NCBI RefSeq assembly: GCF_007992715.1
Contig: NZ_BKAU01000001.1
Coordinates: forward strand, 1,736,001-1,800,000
DNA from: Chitinophaga cymbidii
Lineage (GTDB): Bacteria; Bacteroidota; Bacteroidia; Chitinophagales; Chitinophagaceae
Direction of reading: 5' to 3'
DNA: 64,000 nt
Positions 9,009 to 17,680 of this stretch are shown one piece after another (positions within the stretch are counted from its first letter, which is position 1; every line of letters starts with the position of its first letter). Below the pieces are notes generated by a model that had not been told where the DNA came from, made no database searches, and saw nothing but the letters and a program-made list of their open reading frames with translations. Made by a program: the position numbers and the translations under genes.

Positions 9009-9686
9009 ATGAAAGCACACAATAAAACATCTCAAAGCAGCCTGACGCCGCATACGGCCTTAGAGTACCTTCGCGAAGGCAACGAGCGTTTCGTGAGCAA
9101 CCTTCGCATCAACCGTAACCTGCTGCAACAGGTCAACGAAACGAAGGAAGGGCAGTGGCCCTTTGCAGCCGTGGTAAGCTGCATGGATTCCCGCACTTCG
9201 GCAGAGCTTATTTTTGACCAGGGGCTGGGTGACATTTTCAGTATTCGTTTAGCCGGTGCCGTTATCTCCGATAACGTGCTGGGCAGCCTTGAATATGCCT
9301 GCAAGGTAGCAGGATCAAAGATCATTGTGGTATTGGGGCACACCCACTGCGGCGCTATTAAAGGCGCCTGCGACGGCGTGGAAATGGGCAACCTCACCGG
9401 GCTGCTCAACAAGATCCGCCCTGCCGTAATACAGGAAAAAACGATCAAGGGCGATCGTACATCAAATAATCACGCTTTCGTGGATGCCGTGACGCACCTG
9501 CATACAGAACGCTCCGTACAGCAGGTGCTGGAGCAAAGCGCGATCCTCCAGGATATGGTGGAAAAAGGAGAAGTAGGCATCATCGGCGCAGTATACGATG
9601 TAGAAACCGGCGTTGTAACTTTCTGCGAGCACACCAAACGGATCGGACAACCGGCGGATGAAGCGGTGGAAAGTTTAAGCGCGTAA
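9009..9686 (+). CDS. Beta-class carbonic anhydrase
   Basis: 225 residues. Interconverts CO2 and bicarbonate in the cytoplasm. The beta-class zinc site is complete: Cys and the Asp-Arg dyad in SCMDSR, then HTHCGA giving His and the second Cys. The length fits the family. It is the second gene of an operon with the SulP transporter and presumably balances imported or respiratory inorganic carbon. A bidirectional terminator closes the operon. Confidence 0.95.
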   Translation: MKAHNKTSQSSLTPHTALEYLREGNERFVSNLRINRNLLQQVNETKEGQWPFAAVVSCMDSRTSAELIFDQGLGDIFSIRLAGAVISDNVLGSLEYACKVAGSKIIVVLGHTHCGAIKGACDGVEMGNLTGLLNKIRPAVIQEKTIKGDRTSNNHAFVDAVTHLHTERSVQQVLEQSAILQDMVEKGEVGIIGAVYDVETGVVTFCEHTKRIGQPADEAVESLSA

Positions 9687-9703
9687 GCCATGTACAAATA
9701 AGC

Positions 9704-9739
9704 AAAAAGCCGGAAGAGCAGTCACTTCCGGCTTTCTTT
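9704..9739. terminator. Bidirectional terminator between convergent genes
   Basis: Perfect 11-bp stem AAAGCCGGAAG/CTTCCGGCTTT (9706-9716 and 9725-9735), 8-nt loop, with T-rich flanks in both directions. It serves the carbonic anhydrase gene on plus and the guanylyltransferase gene on minus. Confidence 0.85.
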
Positions 9740-9754
9740 ATGCGTTGATGTCTG

Positions 9755-10846
9755 TTAAAGGTATTTCTCTCCTTTATGGCGTTTTACTTCCGCCACATAT
9801 TCCTTGATCTGCTGCTCGTTTTCTTTTTTGCAGACCAGCAGCACGTCGGGCGTATCCACCAGGATGAAGTCATCCAGCCCCTGTAATACCACCAGCTTGT
9901 CGTTCGGCGCTTTCACCATGCATTTGGTGGCGTCTATCACCATCACGTTCTTGCCCTGCACGGCGTTGCCGAGGTAATCTTTTTCGAGGTTCTCGTACGC
10001 GGAAGCCCAGGTACCGAGGTCGCTCCAGCCGAAATTGGCGGGGATGACGTACACGTTGTCCGCCTTTTCCATAATACCGTAGTCGATCGAAATATTGGTG
10101 CACTGGGAATAGATCATTTCGATCATTTCCCGTTCTTTTGGCGAGTTCAGGGCGGCGTTCTCCTGCACGAACAGCTCGTCCATTTCCGGGAGATGGTTGG
10201 CGAACGCCTGGAGGATGCTTTTGGTGTTCCACACGAAGATGCCGGCGTTCCAGAGGAAATCGCCGCTTTTCAGGAAGGTCTTTGCCAGCTCCAGGTTGGG
10301 CTTTTCGGTAAAGGTCTTCACCTTGTACACATTGTCCGCCGCCTGCTCCGTTTCGAACTGGATGTAGCCGTAGCCGGTATCCGGCCGGGTGGGCTTGATG
10401 CCGAGGGTAAGCAGCGCATTGTTCTTTTGTGCGAAGAGCAGGGCGTTGAGGCAGGTTTGCGTGAACTGCGTAGGGTCCATGATCAGATGGTCCGCGGGCG
10501 CGCAGATCATGCTGGCCTTGGGATCTTTCTTATGGATCTTGTGGGAAATATAGGCCACGCAGGGGGCGGTGTTTTTACGGGAGGGTTCGCTGACAACGTT
10601 TTCCTGCGGAAGATTGGGCAATTGCTTGCTCACTGTGGAAGCATATTGATGATGCGTTACCACGTAAATGTTCTCCGCGGGGATGAACTGTGTAAACCGC
10701 TCGTAGGTCCACTGCAGGAGGGTTTTCCCGGTGTTCAGGATGTCCAGGAACTGCTTGGGGTAATCCGTGCGGCTGTAAGGCCAGAAACGGCTTCCGATCC
10801 CGCCGGCCATGATGGCCACGTAAAAGTGATTGTTCAATGGTGTCAT
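9755..10846 (-). CDS. manC: Mannose-1-phosphate guanylyltransferase
   Basis: 363 residues. Makes GDP-mannose from mannose-1-phosphate and GTP. The nucleotidyltransferase signature AGGIGSRFWPYSR and the downstream PKQFL are present near the N-terminus; FTEKPNLELA, GIFVWN and the end-domain VIPANFGWSDLGTW are the usual sugar-binding landmarks. There is no fused phosphomannose isomerase domain, so this is the short monofunctional form. It lies 3 nt downstream of a KpsF/GutQ isomerase gene, suggesting a two-gene unit for cell-surface sugar precursors. The symbol is by family; specificity was not tested. Confidence 0.9.
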   Translation of the reverse strand: MTPLNNHFYVAIMAGGIGSRFWPYSRTDYPKQFLDILNTGKTLLQWTYERFTQFIPAENIYVVTHHQYASTVSKQLPNLPQENVVSEPSRKNTAPCVAYISHKIHKKDPKASMICAPADHLIMDPTQFTQTCLNALLFAQKNNALLTLGIKPTRPDTGYGYIQFETEQAADNVYKVKTFTEKPNLELAKTFLKSGDFLWNAGIFVWNTKSILQAFANHLPEMDELFVQENAALNSPKEREMIEMIYSQCTNISIDYGIMEKADNVYVIPANFGWSDLGTWASAYENLEKDYLGNAVQGKNVMVIDATKCMVKAPNDKLVVLQGLDDFILVDTPDVLLVCKKENEQQIKEYVAEVKRHKGEKYL

Positions 10847-10849
10847 CGC

Positions 10850-11824
10850 TCAAATAATTCCTTCTCTGATTAAATCATGTAAATGTATAATTCCATGATA
10901 CTGATCGCCTTTCATGACCAGTAGCTGTGTAATGTCATATTCCCGCATCAGTTCCAGGGCGTTTACGGCCAGCTCGCCGGCGCCGATGGTCTTGGGATTA
11001 CGGCTCATAATATCGGCCGCTTTCACGCCCGTGGCGTCCATATTCTTCTCGAGCATCCGCCGCAGGTCGCCGTCCGTAATAATGCCTTCCAGTCCGCCTT
11101 TTTCATTCACCACGCCGGTGACGCCGAGCATTTTGGAGGATATCTCCACGATAACTTCCCGCAGGGTGCTGTTCAGCAACACTTTGGGCACCTGGTGCAT
11201 ACGGCTGAGGTCGCCTACTTTAAGGTATAGTTTCTTGCCGAGCGTGCCGCCGGGGTGAAACTTCGCAAAATCCTCCGCAGTAAAGCCTTTCAGCTCAATG
11301 AGGCACACCGCCAGGGCATCGCCCATGACCAGTTGCGCCGTTGTGCTGGACGTAGGGGCCAGGTTGTTGGGGCAGGCTTCCTGGGATACAGTGGTGTTCA
11401 GCACAAAATGTGCCGACTGCGCCAGGTAGGAGTCCATCTTCCCGACCATGGCCACCAGCGTATTTCCCATGTTCTTCAGCAGCGGCACCAGCACCTTGAT
11501 CTCCGGCGATTCCCCGCTTTTGGATATGCAAAGCACCACATCGTCCGGGGTGATCATCCCCAGATCGCCGTGGATGGCGTCTGCAGCGTGCATAAATAAA
11601 GCGGGTGTACCGGTGGAATTGAGGGTGGCAACGATCTTTTGCGCAATAACAGCGCTCTTACCTATTCCGGTGATCACCACCCGGCCCCGGCAATGCGCGA
11701 CCAGGTTCACCGTTTGCTCGAAGTCATCATTGATGAACTGCTCCAAACCCTCAATAGCTAAGGCTTCCAGCTTAACGGTCCTCTTTCCTGTTTCCCGGAT
11801 ATTAACGGTAGTCTTCTGTTTCAT
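10850..11824 (-). CDS. kdsD: KpsF/GutQ-family sugar-phosphate isomerase (D-arabinose 5-phosphate isomerase)
   Basis: 324 residues from the ATG at 11824; an upstream in-frame ATG adds 7 residues. The N-terminal SIS domain shows GIGKSAVIAQKIVATLNSTG, SGESPEI and the HPGGTLGKKL motif. Two CBS domains fill the C-terminus (MHQVPKVLLNSTLREVI..., then DIMSRNPKTI...). The family converts ribulose 5-phosphate to arabinose 5-phosphate, the first step to Kdo in lipopolysaccharide. Stop is 3 nt before the guanylyltransferase start. recQ is divergent. Confidence 0.9.
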   Translation of the reverse strand: MKQKTTVNIRETGKRTVKLEALAIEGLEQFINDDFEQTVNLVAHCRGRVVITGIGKSAVIAQKIVATLNSTGTPALFMHAADAIHGDLGMITPDDVVLCISKSGESPEIKVLVPLLKNMGNTLVAMVGKMDSYLAQSAHFVLNTTVSQEACPNNLAPTSSTTAQLVMGDALAVCLIELKGFTAEDFAKFHPGGTLGKKLYLKVGDLSRMHQVPKVLLNSTLREVIVEISSKMLGVTGVVNEKGGLEGIITDGDLRRMLEKNMDATGVKAADIMSRNPKTIGAGELAVNALELMREYDITQLLVMKGDQYHGIIHLHDLIREGII

Positions 11825-12000
11825 GCGGCACCGCAAATTTATCAATTTTTAATCAAGGCCGGCGATCATATAAATTATATTGTCTTAAAGTAGTTTTTTG
11901 AGTAATTTCGTGTCCCCCAAAAATACATGTTGAATAAATTTCATCTATCGGTTCTGTTGATTTCGTCTCTGGATTACACTAGTACTAAACATTTTACGTG

Positions 12001-14205
12001 ATGGCAGTTGCAAAGGTAAGTTTGTTGGATGCATTACACGAACATTTTGGGTTTGACTCCTTTAAGGGAAACCAGGAGAAGATCATTAAAAATATACTTT
12101 CCGGTAAAGATACTTTCGTGATAATGCCTACCGGCGGTGGTAAATCGCTGTGTTATCAGCTCCCGGCGCTGATGAGCCCGGGTGTGGCGCTCATCGTGAG
12201 CCCGCTGATCGCATTAATGAAAAATCAGGTGGACCTTGTGCGTTCCTACAGCAGTAAAGACAATGTGGCGCACTTCCTCAATTCCACCCTCACCAAGGCC
12301 CAGATCAAAAAAGTACGCACGGACCTGCAGTCCGGCAAAACAAAAATGCTATATGTAGCGCCCGAAACGCTCACCAAGCAGGAGAATATCGACTTTTTCA
12401 AAGAGCTGGAAATATCCTTCATCGCGGTGGACGAGGCGCACTGTATCTCCGAGTGGGGGCACGACTTCCGGCCTGAATACCGCAGGCTGAAAGAGATGAT
12501 CGACATGATCAACGACAAGCTGCCCATCATCGCCCTGACGGCTACCGCTACGCCGAAAGTGCAAAGCGATATTGTAAAGAACCTCGAACTGCGGTCCCCG
12601 CAGATATTCATATCCTCCTTCAACCGCCCTAACCTGTACTACGAGATCAGGCCAAAGCGCAAGAAGGACCACACCATCAAGGAGATCGTCAAGTTCATTC
12701 ATCTGCATAAAGGCAAAAGCGGCATCATCTACACCCTCAACCGCAAAACCACGGAAGAGCTGGCCGATATGCTCGTGGCCAACGGCATCAAGGCCGTAGC
12801 CTACCACGCCGGGCTGGACGCCACTACCCGCGCGCAGCGGCAGGACATGTTCCTGCTGGAAGAAGTGGAAGTGATCGTGGCCACCATCGCCTTCGGCATG
12901 GGGATCGACAAACCGGACGTGCGCTTCGTGATCCACTACAACATTCCCAAAAGCCTCGAAAACTACTACCAGGAAACCGGCCGCGCCGGGCGGGACGGGC
13001 TGGAAGGCATCTGCGTCTGCTTCTATTCATATGAGGACGTGCAGAAGCTGGAACACCTGATGCGCGACAAATCGCTCAGCGAACGGGAAATGGGCGCGCA
13101 GCTCATTAACGAAACCGTAGCGTACGCGGAAAGCGCCGTCTGCCGCCGGAAGGTGATCCTCCATTACTTTGGTGAAAAATACGAGGGGGAGAACTGCGGT
13201 AAATGTGATAACTGCCTGAACCCGAAAGAAAAGATAGAAGTGAAGAACCGCGTGGTGATCGCGCTGAAGGCCATCCAGAAGCTGGAAGAGCGCTTTGGTA
13301 CCGACTATGTGGTGAACATCATCACCGGCAAAACCAACCCGCAGATCACTACTTTCCGCCACGACAAACTGGATGTGTTCGGGGAAGGGAAGGAGTTCGA
13401 CGCGCATTTCTGGAACTCCCTCATCCGGCAAATGATGCTGGAAGGGCTGATAGAAAAGGACATTGAAGAATACGGACTGCTGAAGATCACCGAAAAAGGC
13501 CGCAAGTTCATCAAGAAACCTTTCTCCATCTGGGTGGCGCTGAACCACCAGTTCGAAGAAGAAAGCGGCGTGGACGAAGAAGACGGACAGGCGGGCGAAG
13601 CCCAGGCTTCCGCCGATCCCGTGCTCTTTGAAATGCTGAAAGAGCTGCGCAAGAAAGTAGCGAAAGAAAAGAACCTGCCGCCGTTCGTGATCTTCCTCGA
13701 AACCTCGCTGGAAGACATGGCAACCCAATATCCCACTACCGTTCAGGAACTGGAAAAGATCCAGGGCGTGAGCAAGGGAAAAGCGATCCGCTATGGCAAA
13801 GTGTTCGTAGACGTGATCTCCCGCTTCGTGGAGGAAAACGACATTGTGAAGCCGGACGATTTTGTGATGAAAAGCGTGGTGAACAAGAGCGGCCTGAAAG
13901 TGTTCATCATTCAGAACATCGACAAAAAAATGCCGCTGGATACCATCGCCCGGAACAAGGAACTGAGCATTCCCCAGCTGCTGGACGAAATGGAAACGAT
14001 TGTAGCCAGCGGTACAAAACTGAATCTTGACTATTGCATCGATGAGGAGCTGGACGATTATGCGCAGGACGAGATCATCGAATATTTCAAAGGCTGCGAA
14101 ACCTCCAGCCTGGCCGTGGCCAAGGAAGAGCTGGCGGAAGGTAACTACACGATCGAACAGCTGAAGCTGGTGCGGATCAAGTTCCTGGTGGAATACGGCA
14201 ACTGA
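12001..14205 (+). CDS. recQ: ATP-dependent DNA helicase RecQ
   Basis: 734 residues from the ATG at 12001 (a GTG directly before it is an alternative). Superfamily 2 motifs are complete: FKGNQEKII (motif 0), PTGGGKSLCYQLPA (I), DEAHCISEWGHDFRPEY (II plus the aromatic-rich loop), TATATPKV (III) and QETGRAGRDG (VI). The RQC region carries the zinc cysteines (CRRKVIL then CGKCDNC). An HRDC-like domain lies at about 560-640, and an extra ~90-residue C-terminal segment makes this longer than the ~610-residue E. coli enzyme. It unwinds DNA in recombination and fork repair. A possible TTG/TAATTTCG promoter sits at 11880-11910. Confidence 0.97.
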   Translation: MAVAKVSLLDALHEHFGFDSFKGNQEKIIKNILSGKDTFVIMPTGGGKSLCYQLPALMSPGVALIVSPLIALMKNQVDLVRSYSSKDNVAHFLNSTLTKAQIKKVRTDLQSGKTKMLYVAPETLTKQENIDFFKELEISFIAVDEAHCISEWGHDFRPEYRRLKEMIDMINDKLPIIALTATATPKVQSDIVKNLELRSPQIFISSFNRPNLYYEIRPKRKKDHTIKEIVKFIHLHKGKSGIIYTLNRKTTEELADMLVANGIKAVAYHAGLDATTRAQRQDMFLLEEVEVIVATIAFGMGIDKPDVRFVIHYNIPKSLENYYQETGRAGRDGLEGICVCFYSYEDVQKLEHLMRDKSLSEREMGAQLINETVAYAESAVCRRKVILHYFGEKYEGENCGKCDNCLNPKEKIEVKNRVVIALKAIQKLEERFGTDYVVNIITGKTNPQITTFRHDKLDVFGEGKEFDAHFWNSLIRQMMLEGLIEKDIEEYGLLKITEKGRKFIKKPFSIWVALNHQFEEESGVDEEDGQAGEAQASADPVLFEMLKELRKKVAKEKNLPPFVIFLETSLEDMATQYPTTVQELEKIQGVSKGKAIRYGKVFVDVISRFVEENDIVKPDDFVMKSVVNKSGLKVFIIQNIDKKMPLDTIARNKELSIPQLLDEMETIVASGTKLNLDYCIDEELDDYAQDEIIEYFKGCETSSLAVAKEELAEGNYTIEQLKLVRIKFLVEYGN

Positions 14206-14244
14206 TACCTCCGGGCGTGGCCGGCAAGAAATTATGCAATAAAC

Positions 14245-14275
14245 TTTTGTTTTTTAAAAGATTGTCTTACTTTTG
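14245..14275 (+). promoter_or_regulatory. tRNA-Phe promoter
   Basis: TTTTG (14245-14249), 18 nt, TACTTTTG (14268-14275): a full match to the Bacteroidota housekeeping promoter, ending 26 nt before the mature tRNA. Confidence 0.8.
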
Positions 14276-14301
14276 CAGTCCCCTTTACAAAAGGGGCGTT
14301 T

Positions 14302-14374
14302 GGTGCGGTAGCTCAGTTGGTAGAGCAAAGGACTGAAAATCCTTGTGTCGCCGGTTCGATCCCGGCCCACACCA
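14302..14374 (+). tRNA. tRNA-Phe (anticodon GAA)
   Basis: 73 nt cloverleaf. D-arm GCUC/GAGC, anticodon stem AAGGA/UCCUU with loop CUGAAAA (GAA at 14335-14337), variable GUGUC, T-arm GCCGG-UUCGAUC-CCGGC, discriminator A. CCA is not encoded. The acceptor stem GGUGCGG/CCACACC has a C-A mismatch at positions 5:68 (C at 14306); the other six pairs are canonical. Confidence 0.95.
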
Positions 14375-14376
14375 CG

Positions 14377-14412
14377 AAAAAAGAGATCATTTTCATGATC
14401 TCTTTTTTTATG
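14377..14412 (+). terminator. tRNA-Phe terminator
   Basis: Perfect 14-bp stem built on AGAGATCAT/ATGATCTCT with A/T flanks (14377-14390 and 14395-14408), 4-nt loop, T-run continuing to the end of the hairpin. Confidence 0.85.
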
Positions 14413-14424
14413 CCCTTTTTCCGC

Positions 14425-14470
14425 AGTTCATGCGGAGAATAAGCGCTCTATTCTCCGCATGAACTTTTTT
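14425..14470 (+). terminator. Second tandem hairpin with T-run
   Basis: Perfect 17-bp inverted repeat (14425-14441 and 14449-14465), 7-nt loop that contains the palindrome AGCGCT, followed by T6 on the plus strand. It lies between the tRNA terminator and the convergent FG-GAP protein gene. On the minus strand no T-run follows. Confidence 0.7.
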
Positions 14471-14483
14471 GGAAGGAACCCCA

Positions 14484-16250
14484 TCAGTTTATTCTCGCCT
14501 CAATATTCAGCTCCACCGTATCCTCCTGCGGCGGCAAACACTGGTCATCATTACAGGTCTGAAAAGTCACTTTGCATTTAATGTTGTACACGCCCTTTTT
14601 CACGTAAATCGGCGCGAGGAGCCGTTGTTTAAACGTTACATCCTTTCCTTTGTAGACTTCTGTCAATCCCATCGCCACAGATGCCGGCCATTCGGCAGGG
14701 CCTATTTTATTCCAGAGGCGGGGCAGTTCAAAAGTAACGCTGGTAACGATCATGCCCTGTCCGTTATCTACGCCGGTGGGGGCATAAATGTGCCATCCAT
14801 CTTCAATATCAAAACGAACGGTTACTTCGAACAGCTCTGCACGCCTTACTTCCGCGGGGGCGCTGACGGTGTATTGCACAACCGGGTTGTCGTCTTTTAC
14901 AATGTGCAGCATTTTGCGCTGTATGTCCACCACCGCAGCCGTGTCTGCGGGGGCTGCTTTTGCCGGGTTCTTTTGCCCCAGGAATACATATACGTAACCG
15001 CGGTGGCGCAGGGTCAGGTATTCCGGTTTTCCTTCCTTGCCGAGGTAATGCATTCTTGTTGTGGAATCTTTCGCGATCTTCTCCAGTATCTTTTTCCGGT
15101 CTTCCGCGGAAGTTCTGCCGGGGTCTTTGCCTGCGGCGGCGATGCCTGTTATTTCTTCATACGTCCAGGCGAGGTGTCCGGAAAAAATGCCGTTGTTCAG
15201 CGTGGGTACGCTGGCGCCCATGATAAGGTCATCTATGCCATCGTTGTTCCAGTCCCCGGCAAATACACGGGGGCCGCTGCCGGGGAAAGCTTTGGAGCCG
15301 TCTTTCGCGCGGAAGAGCGGCACACCGCGCTCAAAGCGGATCTTGCCCTGCTTTTTTACGCCGCGGAAAAAAGTAACCGCCGGAAGGTTCGTATAGTGGT
15401 AGCTGTTAGTTACCAGCAGGTCCGGTGTGCCATCGTGATCCCAGTCGGTTATAAAAGGGCTTAGTTTGGTGTCGCCGGAAGGTTCGCGTTTGCCGTATTT
15501 TTCCAGCACGGCGCTGTCTTCCTTTGTGTATTGCACCACGTCCAGCGGATCGCCGTATATGTCCAGCAGCCACTCCCGGTATCCGAATTCGGGATTTGCG
15601 CGGGTGCCAATGTTTTTGCTGACGCGCAGGCTGCTGCCGCCGGTCACCAGGTCGGGAAGACCGTCTCCGTCGATATCGCCGAAGCTGGCGGAGGAATAGT
15701 TCCAGTAATTGAAATCATTATTGGGGGCTTTAGGGTCGCCCGCCTGCTTCAGCTGCACACCGGGCAAAAAACCCTGCTTGCTGCCGCGGAACCAGGTGAC
15801 CTCCCCGGGATGATATTGCCCGGTGATGAGGTCTTTGAAGCCATCCCCATCCAGGTCTGTGAATTGTGGCGTAAACCCGATGCAGCACCATTGCTTTACA
15901 GCGATGTTGGTTCCCTTGATGTCTTTCGCGTAGGTGAAATCATCCGTGAAGCGGGGCTTCCTGTTGCTGCCGGTATTGCGGTATACGCGGATGGTGGAGG
16001 CGGTGTCGCTGGTTTCAAACTCGCCTATCAGCAGGTCGTTCTTTCCATCACCATCCCAATCCCATAAAGCGGGTGCCGCCAGCCCGTGGCGTTCCGCCAT
16101 TACCGGCGCGGTGCTGCCTTTCACGAGGAAAGGCATTTGCAGCCGGGGTGCGCCGGGTATGTCCGTGAAGATCAGCTCCGGAAATTTTTCCTGCGCCTGC
16201 GTGTGCGCAACGCTCAATAATATGCTTGCTAAAACGATCTGTTTTTTCAT
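14484..16250 (-). CDS. FG-GAP/VCBS-repeat protein with C-terminal DsbD-N-like domain
   Basis: 588 residues, signal peptide MKKQIVLASILLSVAHTQAQ. Residues ~50-400 hold at least five FG-GAP/VCBS-type Asp-rich calcium loops (DWDGDGKNDLLIG, DLDGDGFKDLITG, DIDGDGLPDLVTG, DWDHDGTPDLLVT, DWNNDGIDDLIMG), which fold as a beta-propeller. The last ~140 residues match the periplasmic N-terminal domain of DsbD/ScsB-type proteins (FDIEDGWHIYAP..., then TFQTCNDDQCLPP with the cysteine pair). It is the last gene of the sigma/FecR/SusCD locus, 72 nt after SusD, so it probably acts on the same substrate at the cell surface or in the periplasm. The fusion and its role are not something I can assign. Confidence 0.8.
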   Translation of the reverse strand: MKKQIVLASILLSVAHTQAQEKFPELIFTDIPGAPRLQMPFLVKGSTAPVMAERHGLAAPALWDWDGDGKNDLLIGEFETSDTASTIRVYRNTGSNRKPRFTDDFTYAKDIKGTNIAVKQWCCIGFTPQFTDLDGDGFKDLITGQYHPGEVTWFRGSKQGFLPGVQLKQAGDPKAPNNDFNYWNYSSASFGDIDGDGLPDLVTGGSSLRVSKNIGTRANPEFGYREWLLDIYGDPLDVVQYTKEDSAVLEKYGKREPSGDTKLSPFITDWDHDGTPDLLVTNSYHYTNLPAVTFFRGVKKQGKIRFERGVPLFRAKDGSKAFPGSGPRVFAGDWNNDGIDDLIMGASVPTLNNGIFSGHLAWTYEEITGIAAAGKDPGRTSAEDRKKILEKIAKDSTTRMHYLGKEGKPEYLTLRHRGYVYVFLGQKNPAKAAPADTAAVVDIQRKMLHIVKDDNPVVQYTVSAPAEVRRAELFEVTVRFDIEDGWHIYAPTGVDNGQGMIVTSVTFELPRLWNKIGPAEWPASVAMGLTEVYKGKDVTFKQRLLAPIYVKKGVYNIKCKVTFQTCNDDQCLPPQEDTVELNIEARIN

Positions 16251-16322
16251 TGCCGATAAATTTTATCTGACCGGAGCATAAGAATGTTATGCCCGGCAAA
16301 TATTTTTTCATACCCGTGATGA

Positions 16323-17669
16323 TTACTTGTATCCTTCGTGCTGCTTGAGATTTGGATTGGCCAGCAACAGCGTGGTGGCGTATGGCAATACCGTGTCTCT
16401 CGGCTGCCAGGTGGGCTTTTGCGGTTGCAGCCAGTAAGTGGTGCGGCCGGTGCGGTTCAGGTCGAACCAACGGCTGCCGTTTTCCACCATCAGCTCCACT
16501 CTTCTTTCCTGTTCAATTTTCAGCAGCGCATCGGCCATATTGCCGGCGCTGGCATCTCCCAGCCCGGTGCGGCCGCGCAATTCATTTATATCTTCCATTG
16601 CGCCGTCCACATCGTTCAGGTGCGCACGGGCTTCCGCGCGGATCAGGTATTGTTCCGCCAGGCGGAATTGCACGAGATATTCGGTAGCGCCGCCGGAAGA
16701 AGTGGTCTGTGTATATTTATAGGGATAAAAAAGACCGATGCTGTTGCCGCTTCCTTCGCGGGTCCACGCGGCTTTGCGTTTATCGCCCGGTTCAAAGGCG
16801 TTCATTAATCCTTCGCGCAGCGTATATATCACCCTGTTGGGATCGGAGGCTACATAGGACTGCCCCTGCGCCGTATAGTTGTACTGCGACCACAGCTGCC
16901 AGATCGTTTCCGGGCTGTCTTTCTGGAATACGGTATTGAGATCGTCCGGTATGGCGTAAGCGGGATTGGTGATCTGCCGCGTGGCTTCCGTTTCCGCGAG
17001 CTTCCATTCCTTCCTGTACAGGTACACTTTCGCCAGCAATGCGCTTACCGTGGCCTTGTTGGCGCGGGCGCGGTCTGCGGAAGGGTAGTCGGCGTCTATC
17101 AACTCGTAGGCATCTTTCAGATCGCTTACGATCGCTGCATATAACGTTTCCCTCGAAGCATTGCCTGCGTAAGCAGATATGCTGACGGTGGTAGTGGTGA
17201 TCAGCGGCGGATTGCCGTACAGGTTGGCCAGTATAAAATGACAGAAAGCGCGGAGGAATTTGCTTTCGCCCTTGATCTGCCGGGCAGTGGCCGCGCTGAT
17301 GGTGTTATGTGTTTCCACGCCTTCCAGCAGGCTGTTGGCGAGAAAGATGGCTTTGTAATAGTTATTGAAGAACTGGAAGTTGGAGCTTTCCGTATAGGTG
17401 TTCTCCTGCGCTTCCTGTATAAGTCCGCCGGCACCGGGCCTGAAAATATCGTCCCCGAACAGGTCGGTGTGCATGGACATATCCCCGGAAATATTCTGTA
17501 TGGCCTGGTAGGCGCCCAGCAATGCGGATACCGCCGTGGCGTCGTTGGTAAATACCTGGTCCGGCACAATGCTGTTGCCGGGTATCGGCGTGTCCACAAA
17601 TTTCTCGCAGCCGCTGGCCGTTACCAGTAATGCGCTTATCGTTATGCTTGCTATATATGTCAGTTTCAT
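16323..17669 (-). CDS. SusD/RagB-family surface lipoprotein
   Basis: 448 residues from the ATG at 17669. Lipoprotein signal with lipobox ending in TASGC, so lipid-anchored and, in this phylum, surface exposed. The body shows the SusD layout: N-terminal TPR-like helices (VSALLGAYQAIQ, FLRAFCHFILANLYGNPPL) and a C-terminal end with EDINELRGRTGL and ERRVELMVENGSRWFDLNR, the standard SusD C-terminal signature. SusD caps the SusC channel and binds the nutrient. Starts 11 nt after SusC. Ligand unknown. Confidence 0.93.
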   Translation of the reverse strand: MKLTYIASITISALLVTASGCEKFVDTPIPGNSIVPDQVFTNDATAVSALLGAYQAIQNISGDMSMHTDLFGDDIFRPGAGGLIQEAQENTYTESSNFQFFNNYYKAIFLANSLLEGVETHNTISAATARQIKGESKFLRAFCHFILANLYGNPPLITTTTVSISAYAGNASRETLYAAIVSDLKDAYELIDADYPSADRARANKATVSALLAKVYLYRKEWKLAETEATRQITNPAYAIPDDLNTVFQKDSPETIWQLWSQYNYTAQGQSYVASDPNRVIYTLREGLMNAFEPGDKRKAAWTREGSGNSIGLFYPYKYTQTTSSGGATEYLVQFRLAEQYLIRAEARAHLNDVDGAMEDINELRGRTGLGDASAGNMADALLKIEQERRVELMVENGSRWFDLNRTGRTTYWLQPQKPTWQPRDTVLPYATTLLLANPNLKQHEGYK

Positions 17670-17680
17670 GTTGTTCTTTT

